The notes: generated by a model not told the origin, from the letters alone. Counted from the stretch's first letter, positions 32,209-42,990 are shown. The stretch is DNA of 64,000 nt from Sorex araneus (GCF_027595985.1 NC_073313.1:115521552-115585551), one strand, 5' to 3'. Translations and numbers: made by a program.

Positions 32209-33009
32209 GAGAATACAAGCAAGTATATTAAAACCAAATACATGTGTGCTGCTTTAGGCACATCAGTGGGCTAGAGTTAGACTACTATAATCTAACTCAT
32301 CCATAAAATACATTGCAGAAAATATAGCAGAATGTTCGTAGATTTTATTCTCAAAGGTGTTTTTAATTATATGATTCCATTAGCAATTGCAACAGAAACA
32401 AAATAAACAAACCTAAAAATATGGATCATTTTAAAATTTCATAGTAAGTGAAATTAATCGCATCTTCCTCAGATATAGTGATGCTTATTTTTTAAAGAAG
32501 CTCCAAAGAAACCAATGCCTTTTTCAGTTCAATTTTCATTACATACCATGCAGAGGTATTTAGTATTTTTTCATGAGTTTCCTTAGTGCTTATAACTGTG
32601 ATACCTAAGTGTTTAGTGAATCAATTAACAATGAAATCAGTGCGTCATCAATCATTCTATTAGTACAGAGGTCACTGGCAGTATCATGTCAACACTTGTT
32701 CTCTACAGTAATCATTTTTAACCATTTTATACCTGTGGACCAATTAGCAGATTAGTGATGGAAATCCATTGCTCTAGAGCTCATAGGACAACGTGGGCAT
32801 TTAATAATTGATTAATATCACTGTGAACAAATCTCTGCATTAGAGACAATTATATTATCATTTTGGATTAATTCTTTGCAATGCTTTTTCCTGAATACGT
32901 GAAATTGATTTAAGAGAACAGTAATGAACTGCATATATGGGTAATAGACTTTTTTCTTTAAAGTGAAATATATATAAATTTGTACTTAATCACTGCTGCT
33001 TTGTTATGC
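32209..33009. other. No recognisable element
   Basis: AT-rich, about 0.8 kb, no ORF above 60 codons. Confidence 0.5.
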
Positions 33010-33478
33010 TTATACTGTATGGGCTGTATATTAAAAATTGTTATAGTTTAGGTAACAGGGTTACAATCGTGTTCAACTTCATAATATTAATGTATGAAGT
33101 ACTGCAAGCCACTATCACCAAAATGTCCATGACTTTCGACCCCTTCCCCTATGCCCCCTTTGGTTTGAACATCATCTTCATCATCACTCCCTTATTGCTT
33201 GTTGATTGACAGCTATGGTTTTGGCACATACTGTTACCATCCTTGGCCACCACCCTCATGTTCCAGACATTTCATCTATGTTCTTGTACTACTTCCAGTC
33301 AGTGTTATCATTCCCTTTACCTCCTCCCACAAACCTGATACTTCAGGTCTGTATTCCAGTATCCAAGGTTTTTACCATCCGTGAATATTTTCTATACCCT
33401 TATTTCTCTATGTATCACAAATTAATGAACTCTTCCTGTATTCATCCTTCTGCCTCTGGCTTTCTTTTTGATGTTCAT
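33010..33478 (-). mobile_element. Likely old L1-type 3' UTR
   Basis: The minus strand is purine-rich and ends GTTACCTAAACTATAACAAT, similar to ATTACCTGAGCTATAGTATC at 50825-50844. No coding part retained. Confidence 0.4.
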
Positions 33479-33479
33479 T

Positions 33480-35045
33480 GAGACACCATGATTTACAAAG
33501 CTGTACATAAAATAGTTGTTTCAGGTATATAATGTTCCAACATCAATCCCAAGACCAATGTCCCCTTCCCTCCATCAATATCCTCAGGTTCCCTCCCACC
33601 CCTGACCTGACCCCTTGGCAGGCATTTTGTTATAACAAAATTACTTCCTCCAATAGAACATAAAATAATGGCAAATCAAATGATCATAATATAAATTAAT
33701 AAAAGTCAATTTGTGATGATTAATTACTATATGTTTTTAACTTTTCTTAATCTAGGTAAAGATTTCTTAAGCCTTTAAAGGAGATCTTTTAACACTTATT
33801 GAAAAACTGATTTTAAGACTATGAATTCCCCAAGCCTGTCCATGAAGATCTGTATAATTCCTTCAAATATGAATAATACTCTAATTGGATAGAGTATTCT
33901 TGGTGAAGCATTCAGCTCATCGATTAGTTGTACTCAATCTTTCCATATTCTGGCCTGTAGAGTCTCATTTGGTAGATCTGAAATACATCTTATAGGCTTT
34001 CCTTTGTATATTAGTTCTGTTTTTTTTATCTTGCTGCCTTTAATTGTTTTGTCTTGGTGTTTGGATTTTGTCATTTTGAGTTTAATGTGTCCTGGGGTTT
34101 TTCAAATGGGGTCTATATTCACTGGGACACTTCAGGCCTCTTGGATCTCAGTGCCTATAATTCTCAACTCCGGGAAGTCCTTTACCCATGATTTCTTTAA
34201 CTGCTGTTTCTCAACACATTTGTCTTCCTGTTCTTCAGGGACTCCGATGGTTCTTATATTGCTCCCTTCAAACTTATCCCATAGTGCTCCAGTGTGCTGT
34301 TCACTTATTTTCAGACTATATTCCACTTTATGCTGTTTCCTACTGGTTTCCTCCTTCTCACCTTAAACTCCTTGATCTTTTGCTCAACTATTGTCATCCT
34401 GCCATTCAGAACTTCTTTTGACTTTTTTTAATGTCACCTACCATAGTCTTTATTTCTTACATTTCTTACTGTGATACATTTTTTTCATTTTGACTCTCAT
34501 ATTTTCTTGTGCTTACTTCTGACTACCTGTGTTATTTTTTTCTGTGAATTCACTGAACATTCTCATCATAGTGTCACTAAAGACACTATCTGAGGATTTA
34601 CTAGTGTTTATGTTTTAGAAGACTCTTTTCACTCATTGAGCTCGGTGGGTTTCTACGTGTTTTTTCCCCCATTGGTTTTCTAGTATTCTTGATGTGCTAG
34701 GGGGGTGGTGAGTCTTTGTAGTTAACCCTCCTGAAAGATGCTGAGGGATTAAGTTGGAGGTTGTTCTCTGTCCTCTTTGCTGTCCTGGGATGATGAATCA
34801 GCAAGCAAAAGATGAGGAAGGACCTCTGGTGTGGGCCTTTAATATCACACAGGTTGGATGTGGTGGCTGCTTGGACCCACGCAGGAGGGAATTTCTGTCT
34901 CATGTTCAAGCTCTGTCTTCTGTTCAGAATAGTCTCAGTGACATCTGCCTGAGTCAAGTCTCACCTAGGATGCTGGAACAGCAAGCAGAAGGTCAGGTGA
35001 TTTATTTATATCAGCATGATATCCTCCAGTTTCAGTCAAGTTGCT
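33480..35045 (-). mobile_element. HAL1-like element: L1 ORF1 remnant joined directly to a 3' UTR
   Basis: On the minus strand: a GC-richer 5' region (35045 to about 34650), an A-rich coiled-coil-like part, then ORF1 RNA-binding-domain remnants in order. These are NIRTIGVPEEQED (about 34270), PGHIKLKMTKSK, KGKPIRCISDLPNETLQAR (about 33985) and ASPRILYPIR. No ORF2 follows: about 110 bp later the 3' UTR begins (33650-33480). That is the layout of half-L1 (HAL1) elements. An L1 with ORF2 deleted would look the same. Several stops and frameshifts make it non-functional. Confidence 0.72.
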
Positions 35046-35111
35046 GAAACTGCATGACCTGTTTCTTGTGACTTCCTAATATTATGCTATGCACATGTTG
35101 CACTGCTCTGT

Positions 35112-35358
35112 AGCACTGCCATCCCACTGTTCATAGATTTGCTCAAGCAGGCACCAGTCTCCATTGTGAGACTTGTTGTTACTGTTTTTGGCATATCGAG
35201 TATGCCATGGGTAGCTTGCCAGACTCTGCCATCCAGGTGGAATACTCTTGGTAGCTTGCCGGGCTCTCCGAGAGGGACAGAGGAATCGAAGCACAAGGTA
35301 AACGCCCTACCCGAGTGCAAGATAAATGCCGTACCCGCTGTGCTATCGCTCCAGTCCA
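35112..35358 (-). mobile_element. RTE-tailed SINE
   Basis: Tail TGTAGCACTGCCATCCCACTG on plus at the left edge, AGTCTCCATTGTGAGACTTG, both GGTAGCTTGCC repeats, and a duplicated head segment (GTAAACGCCCTACCC / GATAAATGCCGTACCC at 35298-35336). A small deletion removes part of the tail (CACCAGTCTCCATT lacks AACG). Confidence 0.92.
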
Positions 35359-35857
35359 TATATCACAATTTCTTTTTCCATGCATCTTTTGTTGAACAGT
35401 TGGGTTTCTGCTGTTCCCTTGTTGTTGCACTAAAGGTTGCAATGGACATAGGTGCACATATAACTTTTCAAACTAAAGTTTCTGTATTTTGGACCTAGAA
35501 GTATGATAATTGAATAAAATATAGCTTTTTCTTATTTTATTGAGAAATATCCATATTGTTTTCCATATTGAGTGGACAAAATCACATGCTTACCAACAGT
35601 GAATGAGGGTTCCTCTATCACCACATCCCTGCTAACACTTGGTTCCAGATTTTTGATATGTGCCATTCTTACTGGTGTCACTGTCATTTTGTTTGTGTTT
35701 CCCTGATACCAAGCTATAATGAACATGTTTAAATATGTTTATTGGCCATCCACATGTCCTTTTCATGGAAGTATCTATTCATCACTTCTCCAATTTTTTG
35801 ATGGGGTTCTTGTTTATTTAATTTCTGAGCTTTCTGAGTGCTTTATAGATTTCATAT

Positions 35858-36093
35858 GGGAGCGATAGCATAGTGAGTGGGTAGGGCATTTGCCTGTATG
35901 AGGCTGACCCCGGTTCCATTCCTCCGTCCCTTCGGAGAGTTCGGCAAGCTACCAAGAGTATCCCACCTGCACGGCAGAGCCTGGCAAGCTACCTGTGGCA
36001 TATTCAATATGTCAAAAACAGTAACAAGAAGTCTCACAATGGAGATGCTACTGGTGCCCGCTGGAGCAAATCGCTGAACAACGGGACGACAGT
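35858..36093 (+). mobile_element. RTE-tailed SINE, slightly 5' truncated
   Basis: Starts at GGGAGCGATAGCATAGTG. B box CCGGTTCCATTCC is altered by one base. The full body and tail to GGGACGACAGTG are present. It lies in the old L1. Confidence 0.92.
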
Positions 36094-36507
36094 GCTTTAG
36101 TGTTTTATCAGAGAACTGTGTGTGACTATCTTATCCTCTTCATTTAAGTGTCTTTTAATTTTAACCCAAGTTTATTTTGCCATGTAAAAACTTTTAGCTT
36201 CCTATAATTGCACTCACTTGTTTTGGGTATCTTTGCCAGTGTATATGTGTCATTGAGGAGACCTTTGACATCTAAATTCTGATGAGTTCTGCCTATGTTA
36301 CCCTCAATGAATTTCATGGTTTCTGGTAGAATTTATAGGTCTCTGAGCCACCTGGAATTAAATTTTATACAAAAGTGAGAAACCTATTTTTTTAGTAATT
36401 TTTAGTCAATTTTTTCCCAGCATCATTTGTTGAAGAAGCTTTTCTTGATCCACTTCATAAGCCCAACTCCTATGTCAGGGAACTGCCCACCTATCTGACA
36501 GTTATAT

Positions 36508-36676
36508 TTTTTGGGGGGGTCACACCTGGCGATGCACAGGGGTAATTCCTAGCTCTGCACTCAGGAACCACTCCTGGCGGTGCTCAGGGGACCATATGGG
36601 ATGCTGGGATTTGAACCCGGGTCGGCCGTGTGCAAGGCAAACGCCCTACCCGCTATGCTATCACTCCAGCCCCCCC
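36508..36676 (-). mobile_element. SOR-type SINE, young, 15-bp TSD
   Basis: TSD ATCTGACAGTTATAT at 36493-36507 and 36677-36691. The short A-tail is partly replaced by a run of G (plus strand TTTTTTGGGGGGG). Confidence 0.95.
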
Positions 36677-36871
36677 ATCTGACAGTTATATGGACAGATA
36701 TAACTGTCTCCAAAACTGAGAACAAGTTTTTATAGGAGACCCCTGAGGCTCGTACATGTGCCCACAATACATATTTTGTTAAAGCTGCAAAATTTTACTA
36801 CTGGAAACAGTTATGACCCATTGGTCTGTCAGGCTATCCTTTTTAAAATACCACGCTTTTTAAAATTTTGT

Positions 36872-37037
36872 TTGTTTTTGAACAACATTTGGTAGTCCTC
36901 AGGGGTTATTCCTTGCTCTGTACTCAGGAATTCCTCCTGGTGGTGCTCAGGCGACCATACAGAATGTCAGGGAATTGAACTTGGATCAACTAAATGCAAG
37001 GCAAGTACCCTAGCCATTTCACTATCACTCCAGCTCC
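36872..37037 (-). mobile_element. SOR-type SINE, older
   Basis: Plus-strand GGTAGTCCTCAGGGGTTATT, CTGTACTCAGGAATTCCTCC, GTGCTCAGGCGACCATAC, then the eroded head ending CACTATCACTCCAGCTCC. Confidence 0.9.
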
Positions 37038-37185
37038 AGTTGCATGCTGTTTTGATTGCTGTAGCTTTATAGTATTGTCATTCAGGGAATGTAATACCTC
37101 CCAACTTCATAGTTTTTCAGGATGTTTTTGTGTACTCGTGATTTTTTTCTTTTTTTTCTGTTTTTAAATATATACATACATACAG

Positions 37186-37434
37186 CGCTGGAGCAATAGC
37201 ACAGCGGTAGGGTATTTGCCTTGCACGCGGCTGACCCGGGTTCGATTCCTTCGCTCCTCTCAGACAGCCCGGCAAGCTACTGAGAGTATCTCACCAGCAC
37301 AGCAGAGCCTGGAAAGCTATCCATGGCATATTCAATATGCCAAAAACAGTAACAGAAAGCCTCACAATGGAGACGTTACTGGTGCCCGCTCGAACAAATC
37401 TATGAGCAATGGGATGACAGTGGCAGTGACAATG
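37186..37434 (+). mobile_element. RTE-tailed SINE, first of a direct pair
   Basis: Complete. Its 3' block ATGGAGACGTTACTGGTGCC to GATGACA aligns with the RTE fragment end at 44 of 53 positions by eye. Flanked by ACATACAG at 37178-37185 and 37435-37442. Confidence 0.95.
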
Positions 37435-37442
37435 ACATACAG

Positions 37443-37690
37443 GGCTGGAGCAATAGCACAGCAGGAGGGCGTTTGCCTTGCACGTGGCCGACCCAGGTTC
37501 GATTCTTTCACCCCTCTCAGAGAGCTCTTCAGGTTACCGAGAGTATTCTGCCCGCACAGCAAAGCCTGGCAAGCTACCTATGGCATATTCGATATGCCAA
37601 AAACAGTAAAAACAAGTCTCACAATGGAGGCATTACTGGTGCCCGCTCGAGCAAATCGATGAACAATGGGACAACAGTGCTACAATGCAA
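37443..37690 (+). mobile_element. RTE-tailed SINE, second of a direct pair
   Basis: Complete. Starts immediately after the right TSD of the first copy. The tail ends GGGACAACAGTGCTACAATG. The two copies differ at scattered sites, so they are separate insertions, not a recent tandem duplication. Confidence 0.95.
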
Positions 37691-37691
37691 C

Positions 37692-37822
37692 ACAATGAGG
37701 TATACAGTTTCAGGGTTGTTCCTGATTGGGTTTCAGTTATATAATACACCACCAATGTCCTTGGTTTCCCTCCCATCCCCAACCCACCTACCTTTGCGGC
37801 AGCACTTTGCTTCTCTCTTTTG

Positions 37823-37871
<49 letters not shown>

Positions 37872-37935
37872 GTCCTTTTCAGCATCATGGTTTGCAATAC
37901 ACATAATGAAAGGTTATCACATATATACTCATGGG
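37692..37935 (-). mobile_element. L1-type 3' UTR with (TC)n
   Basis: Plus-strand GATTGGGTTTCAGTTATATAA, ACCACCAATGTCCTTGGTTTCCC (split), and the CTCTCTTTTGCTTCTC part expanded to (TC)n at 37826-37870, then CATGGTTTGCAATACACATAA. Confidence 0.7.
37826..37870. repeat. (TC)n microsatellite
   Basis: About 22 TC units with one interruption, at the site where other L1 3' UTRs carry GAGAGAGA. Confidence 0.97.
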
Positions 37936-39579
37936 TTTTAATGTTTCAATGTCAATTTTTTAATCTGATATTTTCCTAAAGTCTCTGCCTTTGGACCAGA
38001 AGCAGAAGAAGTAATTTTGCCACTTTTCAAAAGATATATGTATGGCCCATGCACGTGTATGAGCCTCAGGGGGGTCTCCTCTAAAGACTTGTTCTGAGTT
38101 TTGGTATTTCACCAGAGAAGCCTTCTAAACACCAGTTCCTATTTTCTCTATTTGTTGAGTCCTGTCTCTTTGATTCCAAAGAGTGAACCTTGTTGTTTCT
38201 GGAGGAATACTTCCGTAACCTGATCTGAACATATTCTGCTTTGATCATTGGTTATTTTAGATGAGGTCCTATAGACTAATTATTTGTTTTGTTGTCCTAT
38301 TTGTCTTAAAAGCACCATAAAATCTTATTAATCCTATGGACCATTGCCTTTTCCCCAAAAGAACTCCTAACTATTTTAGGTTAAGATTGCTAGAAACGCA
38401 TCTGTGAGTCATAGGATAAATATCAATGCTTTTAACTGTCATGGGAGAGCGATGATACTTTGAAGCTACACCCAAAGATTATAGGGAAGTGGAACATTTC
38501 AAAAGTGTTTCTGGAAAAGGTCATTTTCTATCTAAGCATACTTGTATAATATATTCCCTACATTGACATTGTCCAGAGATTCAGGTTCCATTGAAAATGG
38601 CATGAGGTAACAATTTAATACAAAATTGTGAGTGGAAATAATATAACAGATTTATTTATGTTCCTAAGATTAAGGTCAGTGTTTTCCTTTGGAATTTACT
38701 ATCTTCTGGGTTGGCAGAGAAATTAAGGTTTATCTTGTGCAGTAGCATTACTGATCCTTGAATACCCTTTAGATGGATCAGATTTCTTGGTGCTTCTGAG
38801 TTAGCTGTTACATAGCAATTACATTTTTAATGTTTTAGGAGAGAGTAAATATTTTTAATAACTAGTTTGAGAATTTAAATGTAATTTCTGTGTTAATCAA
38901 GGTATCACCTAATAGGTATCTTTCTCAAAATTTTAAAAAAGAACAGAGAAAATGGATTCTTTCAGGAAAAGAATAAAATACAATTTTTCTGACCTGTTTC
39001 TATCTACATTATAAGGTTTAACTTCTGCAGTTGTTGACGTGACATTATTCTTTATGATGAGAGTTGCTATTAGTTTTTGAATGAAAAATAGATCGTTGTT
39101 GCAGCAGATAAAGAAAAATCGAGTCACTTATTTAAAAGACTCTTTTCTCTTTGTGAAAACCAACACTTGCTATCTAAATGAATAGCATATTTAGAAATAA
39201 GTCTTTTATACCATGGATATTCTAATTCAACAACTTGGATAGAAATGTACTGAAGAGAACAAAGTGTTTCTAAATGTTAGTTCCAGGAAATTCTAGCTAT
39301 ACTTTCCATCTGTTTTCATCAAACCCCTGGAATGCAAATGTCTTTATCGTTTCACAATGCCTTCCTTCCTCTTCTCTGTCTTTATTTTACTTTATATTTT
39401 AAGTTTCATTTACCTCCTCCTTTCCCTTTTCCTTGTTCCTGTGATGACCAAGGCTTACACACACTTGTTTGCCATTTTCATACTTTGCTTTCAGTGCTCT
39501 CCAGGACCTGCATGTTTGGTTGTGGTATTTGCAAATTTATTTACAGCACTAGCTGGGATGGGGAGGGGCTGAGGGAAGA
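37936..39579. other. No recognisable element (1.6 kb)
   Basis: AT-rich. The 178-codon ORF at 39332-39868 overlaps its end and an old SINE, with no domain seen. Confidence 0.5.
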
Positions 39580-39790
39580 CTGGTGTATGTGTGTGTGTGG
39601 TGTGTGTGGGGGAGCACACATTAGTTGTAGTTCTCACCAACATTTGGTTGTGGCACCAAGATTGCAAATAGCAAAGTTTCTACGATTGCATTTGGGCATA
39701 TGGGACAGTGCCAGTAATTTAACTAGAGACCTCTTGCTTGCAGGGAAGGTGCTGGTATGCCTGGGGCTCGTCTCTGACACTTCTATGTGG
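39580..39790 (-). mobile_element. Unnamed old SINE family, includes (TG)n
   Basis: On the minus strand: AGAGACGAGCCCCAGGCA, CAAGAGGTCTCTAGTTAAAT (B-box-like), then ACAACCAAATGTTGGTGAGAAC. The (TG)n at 39585-39611 lies at its 3' end. Related text: 4900-5070 and 61085-61400. Confidence 0.45.
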
Positions 39791-39899
39791 AGTGTGTGGA
39801 AACCCTTCATGTATAAAAATGTATTAGATAGGAAAGAGCTAACTTTATCAGCAATATGTGAACAATGAAATATGAATAATGACCTTCAAAGTAGTTAAC

Positions 39900-40037
39900 T
39901 TTGAGGCTAGACAGCCAGTAGTGTTGGTACTTACCTTGTCTGCTGCTCACCAACGTAGGTCCTCAGTACCACATATGGTCCTTTGAACATCTAGCCAGGA
40001 ATAAGCCCTGAGCACAGTCAGATGTAGATGGGAAACA
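39900..40037 (+). mobile_element. SOR-type SINE, old
   Basis: AGACAGCCAGTAGTGTTGG head remnant, TCCTCAGTACCACATATGG, CAGGAATAAGCCCTGAGCAC, CAGTCAGATG, then an AAAC-rich end. Confidence 0.75.
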
Positions 40038-40537
40038 AAGCAAAATGTTACCTTGGAAGCTTGCAGAGTTATACAATGTCATCATTGCTAAAAATGTTTT
40101 TAAAATTTCATAACTTGTTTATGAGCCACATATGCTTTTCCAATACCCAGCAGAGTTATGTCTGTGTTTATTCTCCTCTTTTCATATTGGATTACCTGTG
40201 AAGTTTTAAAAATATGACTTGGACTACCTATGAGGCTTTAAAAATATGGTTTAGGCTTATGTTAATTAATTGTGTAGTGTGGCTTTGGAATGAATAGCCA
40301 ATATTGTGAACCATTGGGCTAAATATTTTACCAGGTTCTTAGGCTCTCATTAGTTTTTCTACCACCTGAAAGTGATGTAAAACCAAAAATCATAGTTAAA
40401 AACTATTTAAAGATAACAATAACATAGCTTGTCAGATTTTGATTTCACTGTGCTCTTTTGTTCAAAACCAATAGCTAATTTAGCACTGTCTTTGTAAACA
40501 TTTTGGCCATAAAGCCATCAATCTATCCTCACTAAAG
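40038..40537. other. No recognisable element; short imperfect duplication
   Basis: GTTTTAAAAATATGACTT (40203) and CTTTAAAAATATGGTTT (40235) form a loose local repeat. The block borders the RTE fragment. Confidence 0.5.
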
Positions 40538-41580
40538 TACTTGTCACACTTGTCACTTGTCATCCCGTTGATCTTCTATTTACTCGAGCAGGCACCAGTA
40601 ACATCTCCATTTGTCCCTGTTGTGTGCTAGTGTAGCCCAATGGGATCCGCTCGCTCCAGGAACAGGAAGAGCCTCAAACCGTTCATTCAGGGTTTTGACG
40701 AAGAAGTCTGACCATCTTGTAGGTGGGCGGCCACACGGTCTTTTGACATCATGTGGAATCCAGTTGTTAACAGCTCTAGTCCAGCGGTTGTCTCTAAATA
40801 GCATTACGTGTCCAGCCCATCTGATTTTTGACACCTTGGCAAATGAGATAGCGTCCCCTGATTCTTGATCGTCGATGGAGGTCAGGACTCTGAATCCTTT
40901 CTCGCACTTGAGTGAAACGTGATACTCCAAGCATAGTTCGTTCAGTTCCTCTTAGGGATACCTGAATAGAGTTCTCATCCTGTTTTCTTAGGTCTCAGGT
41001 CTCTGAGGCGTATGTTAGTGCAGGAAGAATGGTGGAGTCGAAAAGATGTGCCCGGAGCTGGAGGTTCTTTGTCCTCTTAACCACTTCTTCGACCCTCTTG
41101 AAGGCGTTCCACTCTGCTCTCTTCCTCCTGTGCAGTTCTGGCACCAAGTCGTTCCTCATGTTGAGTTCTCGACCCAAGTACACATAGCTGCTGCATTTGG
41201 AGATGTTCCTTCCGTTGAAAGCAAATGGAACTTCAGAGTCTAGTTTGTTTTTCATGAACATTGTCTTGGTGAGATTCAGCTGCAGTCGGACCTTTCCACA
41301 ATTGCAGTCGAAGTCGGCCAGCATTTGTGCCACTTGGCTAATGTTTGGTGTTATGAGAACGATGTCTTCATCGAAGTGGAGGTGGTGTAGTTGCCAACCA
41401 TCTACCTTCACTCTCATTCCTTCTCATTCCAGTCATCACATGATGTTCTCGAAGGTGGCACTCACGAGTTTTGGTGAAATAGTATCACCCTGCCGAACCT
41501 CTCTCTTTATGTCAATGATTACTTCCTTGTAGAATGGTGAGATTCTGGTGGTGAATCCATAATACAGCTCACAGAACTGT
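40538..41580 (-). mobile_element. RTE-clade LINE fragment, nematode-like (RT domain to 3' end)
   Basis: Minus-strand ORFs (41417-40995, 140 codons; 40930-40580, 116 codons) join with the frame upstream of 41417 to give part of an RTE reverse transcriptase and its C-terminus. Landmarks: YKEVIIDIKREVRQGDTISP (about 41540-41470), LHHLHFDEDIVLITPN (about 41395), YVYLGRELNMRNDL (about 41185), LPALTYASET (about 41010), KIRWAGHVMLF (about 40815) and RPPTRWSDFF (about 40715). The catalytic FADD box reads FDED, and there are at least two frameshifts or stops, so it is dead. It is 5' truncated inside RT and ends in TGACAAGTGACAAGTGTGAC-like repeats without poly(A). ACTAAAG at 40531-40537 and 41581-41587 may be a short TSD. 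The wording is much closer to nematode RTEs than to ruminant BovB, as far as I recall both families. It matches RTE1_Sar as I recall it. Confidence 0.92.
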
Positions 41581-41587
41581 ACTAAAG

Positions 41588-42499
41588 GACATACAAGAAT
41601 AAAGCATATTCATAAGAAAGACCATCTTATTTTGAATTTTATCTGACTAGGTTTAGACTTATATCGTTTGTTTGAAGATCTTTTTTATTCTGTGCTATTT
41701 TGAATAGTGAGTTTTCAATTCATGTATTATGACCATATAAGAGAAGTGAAGGAGTTTTGTGTTTGTTTTTCATATAAATGAAGAGGAATAGCTAAAATTT
41801 ATATTTTTATTACATAATTTTAGCTTATGTGGACTTGAATTTTATTTGTTTTACAGTACATATTTTGTTAGCAATTTCTTCATAGCAACAACCTTTATTA
41901 AGTATCATTCATACAAGACAATGCAGTATTTAACTTTTCTGATTGATTTTACAGAATAATAAACATGTCAGAGATGGTGTTAACTCCTCCTCAGATTAAT
42001 TATATTTGACTTTTATTACATGAATAAACATATTTATATGATCAATATCTTCCATATAATTTGATTTAAGAGCAGAATTCACTTAGTGATGTTAAAACAA
42101 TAATAAAGTGCAATAATTTACAGATTTAAATGGATAATAAAATGTAGTTATAAAATATCAAAGAAAAAAATAAAATTATGATTTTTATCTTTTAAATACC
42201 AAAGAGAAACTTGAATAACAAATTCACATGACCTACTTATTTGTTGATAGTGAACCAAAGAGTTTAAAGGTACAAGTGAAACAGGAGCATTTATTCTCTT
42301 GATGATAATGTCCGCTTGTTCTCTACAAGCAGAAATCCAGAATGCTGAAAGGGTGTTAATGAATTTCATTATATCTGTTAAAAACTGCCTCTGGAAAACT
42401 GGTACAATCCAGATTGATAAAATAGGGTAAGATCCAAAAGAAAATTCTAAAGTGCAGACATTTTGTGTCTCACCAAAACTTGGCTTTTAAAAACTCTTT
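41588..42499. other. No recognisable element
   Basis: Strongly AT-rich (TATATTT-type runs). Chance ORFs only. Confidence 0.5.
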
Positions 42500-42590
42500 G
42501 CAAGGGACTTGACTCAGTGGTAGAAATGTGCCTTGCATGTGTGACACCCTGGTTTTGATCCCCAGTGTTGCAAAAACCAAAACATCCCCC
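42500..42590 (+). mobile_element. Old tRNA-derived SINE head
   Basis: GGGACTTGACTCAGTGGTAG (A-box area), GTGCCTTGCATGTGTGAC, TGGTTTTGATCCCCAGTG (B-box area), then AAAACCAAAACAT. It resembles a tRNA-Ala-derived head, unlike SOR. Not a tRNA gene, since the acceptor stem does not pair. Confidence 0.6.
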
Positions 42591-42764
42591 CATATATTAA
42601 CTTCATATAATTCCACAACCAATGTAAAATTTTACAAGCGATTTTAAATGAACCAAGGAACATTTCTTATTTACTGGGGTGATAAACAGTGCTATTTTAA
42701 AAATAGGTATCTCTTATGCATGCACTTCACAGACCAATGTCTTCTCTCTCATTCTTTGAAAATA

Positions 42765-42990
42765 TCATGATAACCACTGTCTATTGAGATGCCAGACACA
42801 TTGTTTTGTATATAAGTGTATTAAACTGCCACATTTGTCCTCTGTTGATCTATATAAAAAACAATTGCATATGGTTCAGTAAAATACACAATTCTAAGCT
42901 TTTCTTATAGCTGACGTAGTTACCGCCATTTTCATTTATAGATAAGGAAGCTGAGATTCAAAGGAATTGCTTTATCTTGAATCCTAAAAT
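42765..42990 (-). mobile_element. Probable MIR SINE, diverged
   Basis: Plus-strand TCTATTGAGATGCCAGACAC near 42780, and TAGATAAGGAAGCTGAGATTC (42940) with AAAGGAATTGC, fit reversed MIR order, separated by about 130 bp of poorly matching text. Confidence 0.5.

Larger units (their letters stand above)
35362..37177 (-). mobile_element. Old L1 ORF2, interrupted by three SINEs
   Basis: Minus-strand L1 text includes the reversed ATGTGCCATTCTTACTGGTG (35657), TTTTTGATGGGGTTCTTG (35797), CATCATTTGTTGAAGAAGC (36421), GTCAGGCTATCC (36829) and GATTGCTGTAGCTTTATAGTA (37055) blocks, in ORF2 order going upstream. Nested SINEs lie at 35858, 36508 and 36872. Many stops. Confidence 0.88.

Noticed and set aside
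37186..37690. Recent tandem duplication of one SINE
   Set aside because: The two copies differ at many scattered positions and a TSD lies between them, which fits two insertions.
39332..39868. 178-codon ORF
   Set aside because: It runs through unrelated sequence, a TG repeat and an old SINE. No domain, no start context, no exon signals.
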